Below, piece after piece: positions 11,228-23,154 of a DNA stretch of 64,000 nt; within the stretch, counting starts at the first letter, position 1; each line of letters opens with the position of its first letter. The DNA lies in NCBI GenBank assembly GCA_009809945.1, contig WTPW01000314.1:221197-285196 (forward strand). The letters are read 5' to 3'. The stretch is from Gigaspora margarita (Eukaryota > Glomeromycota > Glomeromycetes > Diversisporales > Gigasporaceae). Under the pieces are notes generated by a model. It had not been told where the DNA came from and searched no databases. It saw nothing but the letters and a program-made list of their open reading frames with translations. A program made the position numbers and the translations under genes.

Positions 11228-12686
11228 CTATACCATACTTTACTAAAGAATTAGCATCAAATATTGTTTATCTTACTTTAACACCTATAGAATACCCTGA
11301 AACAAGCCCAGATGGTATTGCTTATCTGTATAATGTTAAAGATTGGGAGGTACCTTTAGCTTCATTTAAGATATTAGTAATTTTAGAAATTATTTATTTT
11401 ATTTTAATTATATATTATTATAGTTATTATATTTACTTATTTATACTATTTGTAATATTTTTATTTTTAGATTCAATATTCAATTGGCAAACCCAGTGGT
11501 GAATATAAGATCATGTATTCTTATCTTGGTGTTGAAATAAACATGAAATGTGAACCTGTCAAGGTTCAAAACTTTGTGAATTTGCCACATCTGAATTATA
11601 TAATTAAGCACATCAATATATTGATATTAATTCTGATCTTATGATATAAATATCTCAAAAAATTTTATCTAGTAATTTGAATACTAATACTTTTGAGTAA
11701 GTAATAAATATTTAAAAGGTTTATAATACTATAATAAATAGATTAAATTTTTAATTTTAATTTTAGACTTTATCATGCTGCTTGTAAAACACCTTGTAAT
11801 TTTTGAAAAAAACAAACAATTGTGTGAAGAAAAACCTGTTTTACATTACTTATCATATTGAGATTATTCTAAATTTATCTATTTTATTGGATATACTAAT
11901 CGGAAAATAGGGGAAAAGTATCATCACTTTATATGCATTTCTTTTTATATTAATATTGAGCTTTTGTGCAATTTATTTGATAGTACTTATGAGATAAATT
12001 AATTAAATTATTAATTATATAATTAATTTATTTAATTTAATAATTAATATATTTAACTTATAGTCTAACTATACTGATAATAGATCTATAAATGAATGTT
12101 ATATTGTATTCTCAAATTCTTCAAAAAAGAAATATTGTTATAAGTAATAATAAAATAAATATAAAATTTTTAATTGTTTTTTTAACTTTTTTATATTTGA
12201 TTATTTACTTATTCTCATTGAATTGGAAATAAAATATGTTAAGGTCAAATAAAAAAAACTATATAAAGTTATATTTTATAAAATCATACTATTAGTTTTT
12301 AAAACATGTTTATTTGTAATTCTTGTATATAGGGGATTACATACACACCCTTTTACTCCTATACGAACTCCAAATTATATTAAACAAAGATAACAAACAC
12401 TTGTCAGACAAACTAATAAAGATTTGGATATAACTCCTACTCATATTATAACAGGTAAAATTTAAAATCAATTTTATTAATATTACATATTTATTTATAA
12501 TAAATATATATTTAATTATTTATTTTAGACAATTTAATCAAAACTATTTTGGTATTGATAATTTATATAAAGTACATGCTTCACTTAATAATACAAACAA
12601 GTATGATTGTGTAAGCATAATTCAAAGAAAAAAAAATCCATTTGGCCATGATTTATTAGGAGTTGTATATAATTTTTTATATAATA

Positions 12687-13027
12687 CAGTCAGACCTCTA
12701 TAAATGCAACCTCCATAAATGCAATACCTCCCTAAATGCATGTTTTTGTCTTGTCTGTAAGAAATTATTAGTGCTAAATGCACATTCTATATTCTGTAAA
12801 TGCACATTCTTTCAAATAATTTTCTATATCATGCTATCTCCCTAAATGCACATAGCCAATCAAATTTTAGTATTTAAGATAGGTTGTACAGTTTTAGTAG
12901 AAGTTACATAAACTTGATGATCGAATTTTTAAAGCTGCAATTAAATTGGCTCTCCCTAAATGCAATACCTCCCTAAATGTATATTGTAGGCTTGTCTGTA
13001 TATGTTGCATTTATAGAGGTTTGACTG
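12687..13027. mobile_element. CAGTCAGACC-type miniature element (AAATGCA variant)
   Basis: The left end is CAGTCAGACCTCTATAAATG and the right end is its near mirror, CATTTATAGAGGTTTGACTG. TA flanks both sides (12685-12686, 13028-13029). CCTAAATGCA words repeat inside. Removing it joins NFLYN to TDNFQHYIQ of the interrupted gene in frame. The TIR is like that of pogo/Tc1-type elements. The open frame inside is not coding. Confidence 0.85.
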
Positions 13028-13999
13028 TACTGATAACTTTCAGCATTATATTCAATGACTAAGTAAGTATAATATTTATTCTTATTTAAAGTTTTATTAT
13101 TTATTTATTTTAGATTTTTTTAATAATGGTTATGTAATAATTGTTTGTACTACTCAAGTCAAATACAAAAATGGATTAAATGTAATTATTTTGAAATTGA
13201 ATTATTATTTAAATAAGTTGCTAGAGAAATTAATAAATTTGAAATAAATTATTATGATAAAAAGTATAATACAAGTAAGTATTTTTTTATTAATATTATT
13301 ATATAGTATATATATATTATAATTAATTTATATACATATTGTACATATTAGTTTTAACTTTCACCCAAATTTTTACAAATCAAGCAACTACTATTGCACA
13401 TCAATGCATATTTAATGCATTATTTGATCTTGTTAAATAATTTACTAGAGAATTGGCAACATTTAATCACATTCATAAAAAGGAAAGAGTTGTATTATTG
13501 GTGACCTTAATACAGCACAGCTTACTGGATTAGACAAATTTTTGGTTTTAATTGATAATTCTCTTACATGGGAAGAATATTTTCAAATCTTGTCAAGTTT
13601 ATTACAAATAGTAAATAAATAGTATTAATTAAAATTAATTATTATTAAAAATATAATATAGAAAATTACATTAAAGACAACTTGAAAGCAATATTAAAGC
13701 TAAAATAGAATCATTATTTAGAGTTAATATTTGATGAATTATTAAAATTGAATAGTAATCTTATGAGTAAAATTTTATAATTTATAATTACAAATATATT
13801 ATCTTTAAATAATTTTAAATAAAAATTTAATGTGTTAAATAAAATAGATTGGGTTCAATATTATAAAAAACCTTATATAATCGCATCTCTTAATTTGAAT
13901 ATTTCATAGATTTTATATAATTCTTGGCATGCATTGCAAACAATATGAATTGTGCAGAAGCAGCACATACTATAAGTAATTGTAAGAAAAGCCACTTAA

Positions 14000-14370
14000 T
14001 TGCCAATCCAGATAGGATCAGCATTATTTCTATATTTAGAATTAGGGCAAAACAAATATATAACAACATAGTACAAAATCTAAATCAGGCCTGTATATAT
14101 AAAATTTTTATATGATTTAAAGAATTTTAAAAACGTTTTTACCTATATCTTCTTATATATTGGTTCGATTTTAATGATATTTACTAGTAGATGCACAAGA
14201 ACCTGCTCTACAACTTACTTAGAGCCAAATATAATATTTACTTAGTACAAAAAAAACTTTTCATAAGGGTATCATCAGATTTACTAATATATTGTTTATA
14301 TATTTGTTTATTCCTAATTCCAAATATAGCAATAATATAGCTATAGTGCTAATCTTATCCAGATTGGCAA
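14000..14370. mobile_element. Miniature element flanked by TTAA
   Basis: The ends TTGCCAATCCAGATAGGAT and ATCTTATCCAGATTGGCAA are inverted repeats, and TTAA stands at 13996-13999 and 14371-14374. Further matching blocks (TTAGAATTAGG with CCTAATTC) continue inward. Removal links the NCKKSH segment to LKLMIAILK of the decayed gene within one base of frame. TTAA is the piggyBac target, but a TA target cannot be excluded because the outer bases are A/T only. It is non-coding. Confidence 0.75.
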
Positions 14371-14940
14371 TTAAATTAATGATAGCAATATTAAAGTTTG
14401 TCTATATCTATATAAAATTATATATGTACTCATTACTTGATTTTTGTACATAAAAAAAAAAAGTTAGATATATGCAATTTTAAAAGAATTGATATAAAAA
14501 CTAATTATAGTATTAGTATAAGCAGTCAAGATAAAGGTGGTATTGTGAGAAAAAATTGGCAATTAAGTGAAATAGTTTGTATTTTTTCTTTAAAATATTA
14601 ATTTAAATTTTATTTATATTTACTAAATTGTATATATTTTTTTATATAATATTTTAGCTAAACAGCAATCTAAAGCTGGTTCTTCAATGAAACAACAAAA
14701 TAAAAAACAATGAATATTATAAGTAATTAATTTAACTGATGATACACTACAAGAATCTCAAAAAATTAATTCAAATGATAATTAATCTAAAGAATTAGGT
14801 ATAACAATGATGAAAAAGTTAAAATATAAAGAGCACATGTTAGTGATTGCAAACTTAAAGAAAATTAAGAGAATTACAAATTTCTAATGCTATAAGAGTG
14901 TGAATATGGTCTTGAAGTATAAGTATTAGGTGCATGCAAA

Positions 14941-16219
14941 TATTATGCATATGTAAGAAAATAATCAGTGATAATACTTACAAATATTTGGGTAAAAGCC
15001 TGTTTAAAGGCTAAATAGATGATTATTATTTTTTTTCTTGTATATCAATTTGAATAAAATCTATGTACTTATAATAAATATTGTTTTTTGATCAATTGTC
15101 ACTGCTTATTATTAACTAATTTATTGATTGTGCAGTATTATATAAATTTTCTTGTCACTATTAATTGTATATATTGAACTATATATTTAAGCAATTAACT
15201 CCCTACCTGATTAAATTAATTATTGCAAATCACATGTACAGGCCATTAATAATAAAAAAAATATATAAATTAGTATATCCAACTCAAAAATTATATATAT
15301 ATATATGTATACTATACTTTATTAAAAAATAATTTTTTTATATACAAGTATACTATATACTTTTTCTTTTTTAGTAACCTACACAATGTCTTTCATGGCA
15401 TTAGCTATACAATTATTCACTATACCAGTTTTATATATACACATGATTCTTCAATCATATGCATAAATGCATATTAATACTTATGTTTTCAAATCATGTG
15501 CATTTTATTCTATCAAATTTTATATAAAAAATTAAATATAAAATAAGTATAATTAATATTCTAATCTATCTATATACTTCAGCATTTTTGTTGGTTGTAT
15601 CTGAAAAACGTGATCTAAATGTCCAAAAATGCATAAAATGATTATGACAATTATTATAATCAAGTAATTATTATAACATTTAAGTAATTATTATATCATT
15701 CTTTAATGCCCTTATTAACACTTAAACAATACAAAATTATAAAAACAAGAATGTGCCAAATTTACTTTTATTGTTTGATTGCCTAATATTTACAAACTAT
15801 TTTGGACAAAAAAAAATAGTCACGAATTTGAAAATGTTTTATATAAATAATCACAAGTTCAGGAATAAGTACAAAAATAAGTGCAAGCGCAAGAACAAAT
15901 ATAAGAATTCAACAAATACTTTGCAATAGATAAAACATAAGATTAACTAAAAAATAGTAAATATATTAGTAAATATAAAAAAAATTACTTTTAGCCAAAT
16001 ATTTAATAATTGATTTCTAGAATTTCTGGTTAGAATTTTTTGCTACCTAGATTATCTAAAAATCAACTAATTTTTTCAGTAATTTGTAGTTTTATATCAA
16101 TCTATCAACCAATAATATTATAGTTATATTCAAAAAATAATTAGTGTACTAAAACTAATATAGTAATATAATCAAGCTATTGTGCTTTAATGCTTTTGAT
16201 TAGTTATACAGTGCACATG
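14941..16219. other. A/T-rich stretch without a gene
   Basis: I see only A/T-rich sequence with short TATATA runs (15291-15310) and two TAATTATTATA-type direct repeats near 15650-15700. No coding, RNA or inverted-repeat element is supported. Confidence 0.4.
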
Positions 16220-16227
16220 CTTAAAGG

Positions 16228-16501
16228 CAGTGTTGTTATGGACAGCATTGGACAATGATTTGGACAATTTTGAACAATTTTGAACAATTAAATAAAGTAA
16301 AATTACTTAAAATTTTATTAAGATAACTTATTTAAATTTTAACTGAAATGTGCTTAGCACCTAAAAAAAACTTATATAATTTTTAAATAGATTTATTAAT
16401 TATTAAAGCCTGGACAAGCTTTGGACAATCTTGGACATTTGAACAATTTTGGATGTAGACAAGCCAAAAAAGGTTGTGGACAGCCAAAACATACAATACT
16501 G
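16228..16501. mobile_element. hAT-like miniature element with TTGGACAA repeats
   Basis: The left end CAGTGTTGTTATGGACAGC and the right end, reverse-complemented, CAGTATTGTATGTTTTGGCT are similar. Flanks CTTAAAGG (16220-16227) and CTCAAAGG (16502-16509) agree at 7 of 8 positions, an 8-bp duplication. TTGGACAAT or TTTGAACAATT occurs many times inside in direct orientation, probably as subterminal binding repeats. At 274 bp it has no coding capacity. Confidence 0.75.
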
Positions 16502-16509
16502 CTCAAAGG

Positions 16510-17690
16510 TTATACAAATTTCAAAGGCTAATAACTTGAATCTAAAAGTAATACAAAAAAAGCAATCAATTTGTAGCTAAACTAATTTACTATAACTTAG
16601 TGACTTTACTTTTAAAAAATTTTTGTTCTTTGTACAGTTATTTAAAAGCATAATATTTTTATATAAAATCTATAAAGTTAGTAAAATGAGACAAACTCAT
16701 GACCAAATTTAACAATTTGATTGGTATGATTGATAATTAAAATTACATGCAGATTATCATGTATAAAAAAAATCTATTACTATAGTGACAGTATTGGAAG
16801 ATAATTTTGTGCACAGCAACCACGTATTGTAAAGAACATAGTCTGTGTAGTCTTATATATATATATAACATAGTGTGCAGTCTAATAAGAACATGAAATC
16901 CAATTTGTGTGTGGCTCTGTAAGAACCATATATCTAATATGAGCTATTTTTGTATCAAGAGTATATGTATGAAAAGAACCCATAAATGAAGCATATTTTC
17001 TTAATGCAATTTGAGCAATATTAACATATAAAAAATCACAAAAACTAGCATAACTCTTGATCCAGTAATCAGAATTTGATTAAACAGTACTATTAAAATC
17101 AGCTCATTAAGACAGTTCTAATGAGCTATATCATCTCTGTATAACTACTATTTGCCAAAATTGGAACCAATTACCAATCAATCATGAGAATTGCAATCTG
17201 ATTGGCTAGGCGATTGCTGCATGGAAAAAGTGCATATCAACATGTCATCTTTATAGCATATTTATTATATATTTCATTTATTATACATATGTTATTTATT
17301 TTATACATTATATTTCTATTATTTATACTATATATATTATTAGTAGTAGATAAAGCTTGTATTGTATAACAGATATAGTTCATTATATTTGTAAAAAACC
17401 AAAAAGTATAAAAGCCTCTAATGTGGTCTCCAAGTTCAACATCAAGTCTTCATATTCCTTCAATAATAAAAACAATTATTTTTTATACAAATTAAACAGT
17501 AACTAGTATTTTTATATACTTCTAATTGTTGCCTTTTTCATAATTGCAAATTTTCAAAAAATCTTCTTTGTTAAGTTTCTTTAAAAATGCCTTTCAACTT
17601 AGACAAATCACAGTAACAAGTAAGGTTATACAAAGTGTTTACTATCTAATATCACTCTAGTTACCTACTATCTTTAAAAAAATGAATATA
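16510..17690. other. A/T-rich stretch without a gene
   Basis: Non-coding. It contains the words CTTGATCCAGTAATCAGAAT near 17055, which resemble CTTGATCTAGTAATTAGAAT near 56530. A TATAAAAG word lies at about 17408. A retrotransposon LTR is possible, but no paired copy was found. Confidence 0.35.
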
Positions 17691-18070
17691 GGATACCAGC
17701 AAGTATAGTGAAGAGTATAATAACCTTAAGAAATACAATAAATAAAAAAAGAAACTAGCTAAGAAAGGTAAAAAAAAGATGAATTTGAAGAGGTTAAAGT
17801 AGAAAAGAAAGTTGAGGTGCAGGTTTTAGAGGAGAATAGTAAACTTGACAGAAAAGAAAAAACTGAGGAAGAGATTGATTATAAAGATAAAAAAATATGT
17901 AAATGGTTACTTACTATAGTTTCAATACAAGAGAATAAAAAAAAAGTATGAATGATTAAAGAATATTGAAGACAATTTACATAAGAAGTTCAGTTCTTCT
18001 GGTATTATTACTAATGCTGCAAAGAGAACCCACAAGATTACAAGTTTTTTAAAACTGTAAAGTTAGTTGA

Positions 18071-18507
18071 CATATGCTCCAATTTTTGGAATTTATAAAA
18101 AAAGCTTATTTTTTTAAAAATTAAAGCTAAATAATTTTTGATCTACTGGTCTATTTTAAATGATTTTACTACCAAAATGTTTATCTCTTTGAGATGATTC
18201 CCATGAGCCCAAAATTATAAAAATCCAATCATAGGATCATGAGAAAATACACTATCAAATAAGTGACATACTGCAAATTGGTTTGATCTATGTCAAACCA
18301 ATTTGTAGCGTGTTATCTGTTTGTTAGCACATTTTCTCATAATTCTGTAATTGGATTTTTATGATTTTGGGCTCGTTGGAATTGTCTCAAAGAGACAAAA
18401 ATTTTGGTAGTAAAATCATTTAAAATGAACAGTAGATCAAAATTATTTAGCTTTAAAGTTTTAAAAAAATAAGCTTTTTTTATAAATTTCAAAAATTGGA
18501 GCATATG
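18071..18507. repeat. Fold-back element FB-2 (palindrome, arms about 218 bp)
   Basis: CATATGCTCCAATTTTTG at the left end is mirrored by CAAAAATTGGAGCATATG at the right. The arms pair through the whole length (for example ACTACCAAAATG against ATTTTGGTAGT, and TTTGAGATGATTC against GAATTGTCTCAAAG). The turn is around 18285 in GGTTTGATCTATGTCAAACC. It is inserted in the DDE transposase remnant. A diverged relative lies at 57895-58140. It is non-coding and could form a large hairpin. Confidence 0.9.
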
Positions 18508-19373
18508 ATAAGGGTTTTATTATTAGTAAATAATTCTGCTACTTGTACAAAATATTAGTTTTATAAATTCTATTATTTGTTAATAGCAACAAAAAAATAA
18601 AAATAAAAAAAAATAAAAAATTTTTTTTGAATAAGCAATATAATTGAATATAACAAATATATTTATAAGTTTTAATTTATTTATTCAAAAGTAATTTTAT
18701 GGTATCTTTAATGGATGAAATATTATCTGTTACAATACATGAAAAATTGGCCTCTTTAATGAATAAAACTTTACCTGTTACACTGTATAAGAAGATTAGC
18801 CAACTTCAGGAATACTTAATAAAAAATAGGTGTACAATTACAGCCTATTAGTATAAGAATATCAGACAGTTTATGAGTACCTTGTATTGTTAGGAGATAG
18901 AAATGGGAAGATGAAAGTGAGTTAGGAGGCTGCATATAAAACTTATATTACACCAAAACCATATACTCCAGAAGGATTCATTCTCTAGCAAAGTATTATC
19001 GCACCATAGAACCTTTCAATTTTTATACCATAACAAATATCAAAAATACAAAAGACTTGTTGATAATAAAAACATTGCAATACAATATAAATGTTGAATA
19101 TGACAAAATTCCAAAGTAAATGGAATTAATTTATCCAAGTTCTAAAAATATGTCAACAATAATATTCTTTCAAAATACACTAGAAAAACAAAAAAAACAA
19201 TCTGTCTACAAACTGCTAAAAGGTAGTTGAATATCCTGGGGCTCCAATTTAGGTTATATTAAAAGGGTATATATTACAATAAACATGAATGAGATAATGT
19301 AATTGCATATAAAGAAAAGTTTTAGAGCTTAGAAAATTGAATGGCAAGGTATGAATTTAAATAATATGTGATC

Positions 19374-19431
19374 TTTGCTAACAAAAATAACCCTTCGAAA
19401 CTATGTCCCAAAGGGTTATTTTGTTAGCAAA
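19374..19431. repeat. 58-bp hairpin element
   Basis: TTTGCTAACAAAAATAACCC and GGGTTATTTTGTTAGCAAA form a nearly perfect stem of about 22 bp around a short loop. It falls inside the DDE transposase between the KEKF and ELIFVMH blocks. That suggests a tiny inserted inverted-repeat element. It is too far from any live gene to be called a terminator. Confidence 0.6.
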
Positions 19432-20559
19432 TATCTTAGTATATGTTTTAAAATAAATTTAAAAAATGATTCAGAACAAAATCTTTTATTATATTAGGTT
19501 TGAAAGTGAAACAATAAAAAAATCCTACTAGTACTCAATGCAAATGAATGAGAATTAATCTTTGTAATGCATAATGAATATGTTTTTTATTCAAATAATA
19601 GAAAAAGGTATTTGGGTACCAGATGGGAATATGCTATTGCAAAAAAAAGAAAGGAAGATCAATTATGGTAAGTAAATTTCTTTTAGAAGAATGTGACCAA
19701 TTGAAACTAAGTAAAGAGAAGATGAGGATATACTTGAATGTTTCTACAGAGGTGCATTGCTATTTAATGCCTAGTAAAAACCAAGAAGGTTTTGGATAAT
19801 TGATAATTTAATAGAGCAAGTTAAAAATAAAGCGATCCCTATTTTTGAAGCAAAATTACCAAATGCAATAGCTGTTTTTGTCTTCAACAATAGTACAAAC
19901 TATGCAGCTTATACAGAAGATGCTTTCATTGCTATAAGGATAAATCTTAAAGCTAGAAAGAACTAACTAATGTTACAATCAACAACTTTTATTGGGCCAA
20001 TGGATAGTAGAAAACTCAATATACAGTATTTGATAAAGACTATATATTTGAGAATGATAACAATTATGATAAAACTATGTGAGGAAAGCAAAAAGGTATT
20101 AAAGTAGTATTAAAAAAAAAAGAACTTTGGAAAAATGAATTGCTTTTAAAATATAAGGCATGTTAGGGTAGGAAATTTACAAGTAATTTATAAACAGATT
20201 GTTGTACAAGAAAAATCATAGCTTCTTAGCCTGATTTATTGTACAAAAGTCAGCTATTATAGAACTAATAAAAGGTACTAGTCATTTATGTATATTCTAT
20301 CTGAAGTTACATTGCGAATATAATTTTATTGAAATGTATTGGAGGCTGCTAAAAACTACATGAGAAAGCATTGTAATTACACTTGGACTAGTTTGCAAAA
20401 AACTTTCACAAGCACTTAATTCAGTTGATATCATTACAATTAGAAAATTTGTACAAAATTGGAAGATATATGGAAATATATTGTGAAGGATTAACAGGAA
20501 AGTTGGCAAAATATGCCTGCAAATAATTTAAGTTATATAGGTGGATACCAAAAAGTGAA

Positions 20560-21282
20560 CTGACTCTGTTTATATATAAAAATAGCAAAAAGCATATAAA
20601 AGATAATAAAGGTCATCATAATTGTGAAAATAATAAAAAAAGAAATAATGCATAAAATAATTGTTCAATTAATATTAATACCAGGAACATAGTACAAAGT
20701 ACGAAGTATATGGTTTAGTTCATATTTTGTGTTCGTACACAAAATCTGGAATCTGATTGGACGCCTATTTTTGTATCGTTTATACTAAATTGTACTATGA
20801 CCTATGTAGTATGATGTAATTGGCTTTAATTGTTTATCATGTCAGATAATCCTTATCAAATATGATTGGCTGATTAAATATCAATGAATTGGTAGTTTAA
20901 TTCTTCTGATATATTATAAAAAATCTTTGGTATTCACAATTGTATCTATGTTATTCATAAACTCAAATTTGCTCTTATCGTTAATAATATGTATAATATA
21001 ATGTCCTATAATTCTCAATCATTAAAAAAATTAAATATTGTACTTTTGACAAATGTGAAATGGAGTATAGTTCAATTTGAGTTTTGCATTTGTACACAAA
21101 TCTTGATTCTGATTGGATGTTTTAATTAGCTCTATGCGTTGATTACAGTCAAGGATAACCTGATTTGTGGAATATATTAAATTGAGGCTTATATAAAAGA
21201 GGTATCATTATATGATTGTATTCAACAGAAATTATAGATGCATGTGATAGAGATTATAGATACGCATGCATGAGATTTTACA
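20560..21282. other. No gene; possible 120-bp inverted-repeat element
   Basis: ACATAGTACAAAGTACG near 20688 is loosely mirrored by TTGTACTATGACCTATGT near 20790, which may mark a very small element. GTTCGTACACAAAATCTGGA (20730) and a related block near 21090 form a diverged direct repeat, each followed by TCTGATTGGA. No coding region is visible. Confidence 0.35.
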
Positions 21283-21512
21283 AAGGGTCCCCAAAATTCT
21301 TGGTTGGATGCATCAGATCTAGGTCAGCGTTTAGCCCAAGTTGTTAGCAGGTTCTATAGCAAAATTATCAGTTGAGAATTTTTTACTTAAGAATGGATAT
21401 GATTTTATTGGTAAAATTTTTATGATGGGGCATAATTGATTAATTCTGATCCAGCTGACCATGATTCTGATGCACTCCAACATATTCCAACACAGAATTT
21501 TGGGGTCCCCTT
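21283..21512. mobile_element. GGGTCCCC-family miniature element, copy 1
   Basis: AAGGGTCCCCAAAATTCT at the left is mirrored by AGAATTTTGGGGTCCCCTT at the right. The interior includes ATTGATTAATTCTGATCCAG. A second copy in opposite orientation lies at 22487-22715. The target duplication is not clear. It is about 230 bp and non-coding. Confidence 0.8.
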
Positions 21513-21589
21513 AGTATGATTTTTCCTGTATGAGTTATGTGACGGAGATTATAAAGATACATATAGAAGTAAATAATGAATCTTGTTGT

Positions 21590-22115
21590 TTGTTCTCTTC
21601 AATGCCCAATTATAATTTGTATTTCATCCATCCCACCTTCTCCTATCATTTCATCTAGAGCCTTACTTGTTGTCATGTGTTACAAGTTGAATGTGCCTCA
21701 TCATAGTGTGGGCTTGAATTATTGTGTGTACTGTATTGAATACGAGTGCAGCTTGAACTCACTATACTTATAAAAGTTTATGTTGTTATGTGTAAAGAGT
21801 TGAATAGCTGATCCATAGTGTGAACTTGAACTTGCTATTACAAGTTGAATGTGCTGCTCCATAGCATAGAATCGAACCCTAAAAGTAATATTGTCATGTG
21901 TAACAAGTTGAATGCACTGTTGGCTCAAACTTGCTACTTTATTTTGATGTTGTCATAGTGTAATAAGTTGAATGTCCTGCACCATAACATGGGCTTGAAC
22001 TCACTATATTTATATAAGTTTATATTGTCTTGTGCATTAAGTTAAATGTGCACACCAAAGCATGGGCTCAAACTTGCTATTAAAAATTGATATTATATGT
22101 AACGAGTTGAAAGAA
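21590..22115. repeat. Degenerate tandem satellite (about seven units)
   Basis: Units of uneven length (roughly 55-120 bp) share TGTAACAAGTTGAATGTGC, a CATAGCATGGGCTTGAAC block and CTTGCTAT. They recur near 21672, 21791, 21840, 21895, 21955, 22030 and 22096. The open frames on both strands across it are repeat-derived. The words TCGAACCCT in one unit resemble a tRNA T-loop on the minus strand, but other units lack it. Confidence 0.65.
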
Positions 22116-22486
22116 TAATGCACCACTCCTTAGTGATACTCAATTATGCTTTGTCATATAAATATATTTACATAACATAGAGCACAATATGCATTAGAAG
22201 TGAAAGTGATGAAGTGGAACACTATTCCTATCATGTATCTTCATAATGTCTAATAAAGTATTTAATATGAATCCAATTGAGAATAATTTGTAGGTATAAT
22301 AATGATCTATATTCTTACCAAAAAATCTTGATTCTTATTGAAAGTAGTAATCTTGTAATTTTCATGAATCCTGCTTGGGGTTAACGATTACTTATAATTG
22401 CTAAATATAGAATTTAATAGGAAAATCATAACGATAAAGTTGATTAGTAATAGCAAAAATGATCCTGTAATTTCAACTCATACAGG
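22116..22486. other. A/T-rich stretch without a gene
   Basis: I see no coding region, RNA gene or clear repeat between the satellite and the next miniature element. Confidence 0.35.
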
Positions 22487-22715
22487 AAGGTCCCCAAAAT
22501 TCTGGGTCAGAATATGTCAGAGTACTTAAGATCATAGTCGACTAGATCGGAATTGATCAATTGTGCCCAAGATCATAAAATTTTTACTAATAAATCATAT
22601 CCATACATTAATTAAAAAATGCCCAGCTGATAATTTTGCTATAGAATCTACTAACAACTAAGACTAAACACTGACCTATATTCGATGCATCTGACCCAGA
22701 ATTTTGGAGACCCTT
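22487..22715. mobile_element. GGGTCCCC-family miniature element, copy 2
   Basis: AAGGTCCCCAAAATTCTGGG is mirrored by CCCAGAATTTTGGAGACCCTT. Internal blocks such as GATCAATTGTGCCC and CCAGCTGATAATTTTGCTAT match copy 1 at 21283-21512 in reverse complement. It is non-coding. An open frame on the minus strand overlapping its end is not supported. Confidence 0.8.
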
Positions 22716-22943
22716 CTGTAAAATTCTGTAATTCCAAGCAATTTGAAGCTCCATAGAACATAGACAATTTTAATAGTTATATGATGGATATTATAGTTGT
22801 CCGGTGTGCTTATGCAATTTTTATTGGTTAATAAGATAGTTGCACAGCATGTGAGGACCAATACGATCATGTGTACCTAGTAGAGAAAATCGTCAATTAT
22901 TTTCTTACTAGTGAGTTAGTGATGTTCAAAAAATTTTGCACAT

Positions 22944-23154
22944 TATGTAACCCGAGCCACTCTAACCTAAATAATTTTGCCTGATATCACCAAGTTTTAA
23001 CAAACCTTACTAACAAACCTGCTAACCATGCACTAAGTAAATTACTTGGATTAAAATTTTGCTATAATATTACTCATCAGTACAAAGCTAGTATTAATGC
23101 TCTGCAGGTTCGATCTGAGTCTAAATCCAAATCACCGGAGTGGCTCAGTTACAT
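22944..23154. mobile_element. Miniature element with GAGCCACTC ends
   Basis: ATGTAACCCGAGCCACTC at the left is mirrored by GAGTGGCTCAGTTACAT at the right. No clear target duplication is visible. The right end contains TGGCTCAGT and GGTTCGAT words that recall tRNA boxes A and B, but in the wrong order and without a cloverleaf. It is about 210 bp and non-coding. Confidence 0.6.

Larger units (their letters stand above)
11228..14940 (+). pseudogene. Decayed multi-exon gene of an uncharacterised fungal family
   Basis: I recall, without a search, fungal proteins sharing this order of blocks; their function is unknown to me. Seen here in order: IPYFTKELASNIVYLTLTP and ETSPDGIAYLYNVKDW; after an intron, IQYSIGKPSGEYKIMYSYLG; SKFIYFIGYTNRKIGEKYHH; ECYIVFSNSSKKKYC; THPFTPIRTPNYI; NPFGHDLLGVVYNFLYN; GDLNTAQLTGLDKFLV; YYKKPYIIASLNLNI; NCAEAAHTISN; PLKLMIAILK; and a charged tail SQDKGGIVRKNWQLSE then KELGITMMKKLKYKEH. 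The GDLNTAQLTGL block resembles an Asp-containing strand of MULE-like DDE transposases, but that is a guess. Short introns (for instance from GTAAGTAT near 13061) separate the exons. Two miniature elements (12687-13027, 14000-14370) and many stops break it. Confidence 0.5.
17700..20545 (+). pseudogene. Decayed DDE transposase of an undescribed fungal family
   Basis: From memory this matches a family of DDE-type proteins common in AM fungi and some basidiomycetes. Blocks in order: a Lys/Glu-rich start (KKGKKKDEFEEVKVEKK near 17765), LHKKFSSSGIITNAAKRTHK (17975); after a palindromic insertion, YKRLVDNKNIAIQY (19040), KKTICLQTAKR (19195) and KGIYYNKHERDNVIAYKEKF (19262). The core then reads ELIFVMHNEYVFYSNNRK (19555), IEQVKNKAIPIFEAKLP (19810) and AVFVFNNSTNYAAYTEDAF (19870). 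The C-terminal part has GLTGKLAKYAC (20495). Relatives have HDE and FDNSTNHA, so both Asp are Asn here. A hairpin sits at 19374. Many stops make it dead. The resemblance to IS630/Tc1 folds is inferred. Confidence 0.6.

Noticed and set aside
19374..19431. Hairpin as a transcription terminator
   Set aside because: It lies inside a transposase remnant and the organism appears to be a eukaryote; an inserted inverted-repeat element explains it better.
21862..21876. TCGAACCCT, a tRNA T-loop-like word on the minus strand
   Set aside because: It is one variant of a satellite unit; the other units do not keep it and no tRNA stems are present.
23105..23154. tRNA-like box A and box B words
   Set aside because: The order is reversed (B before A), no cloverleaf forms, and the box A word is part of the terminal inverted repeat.
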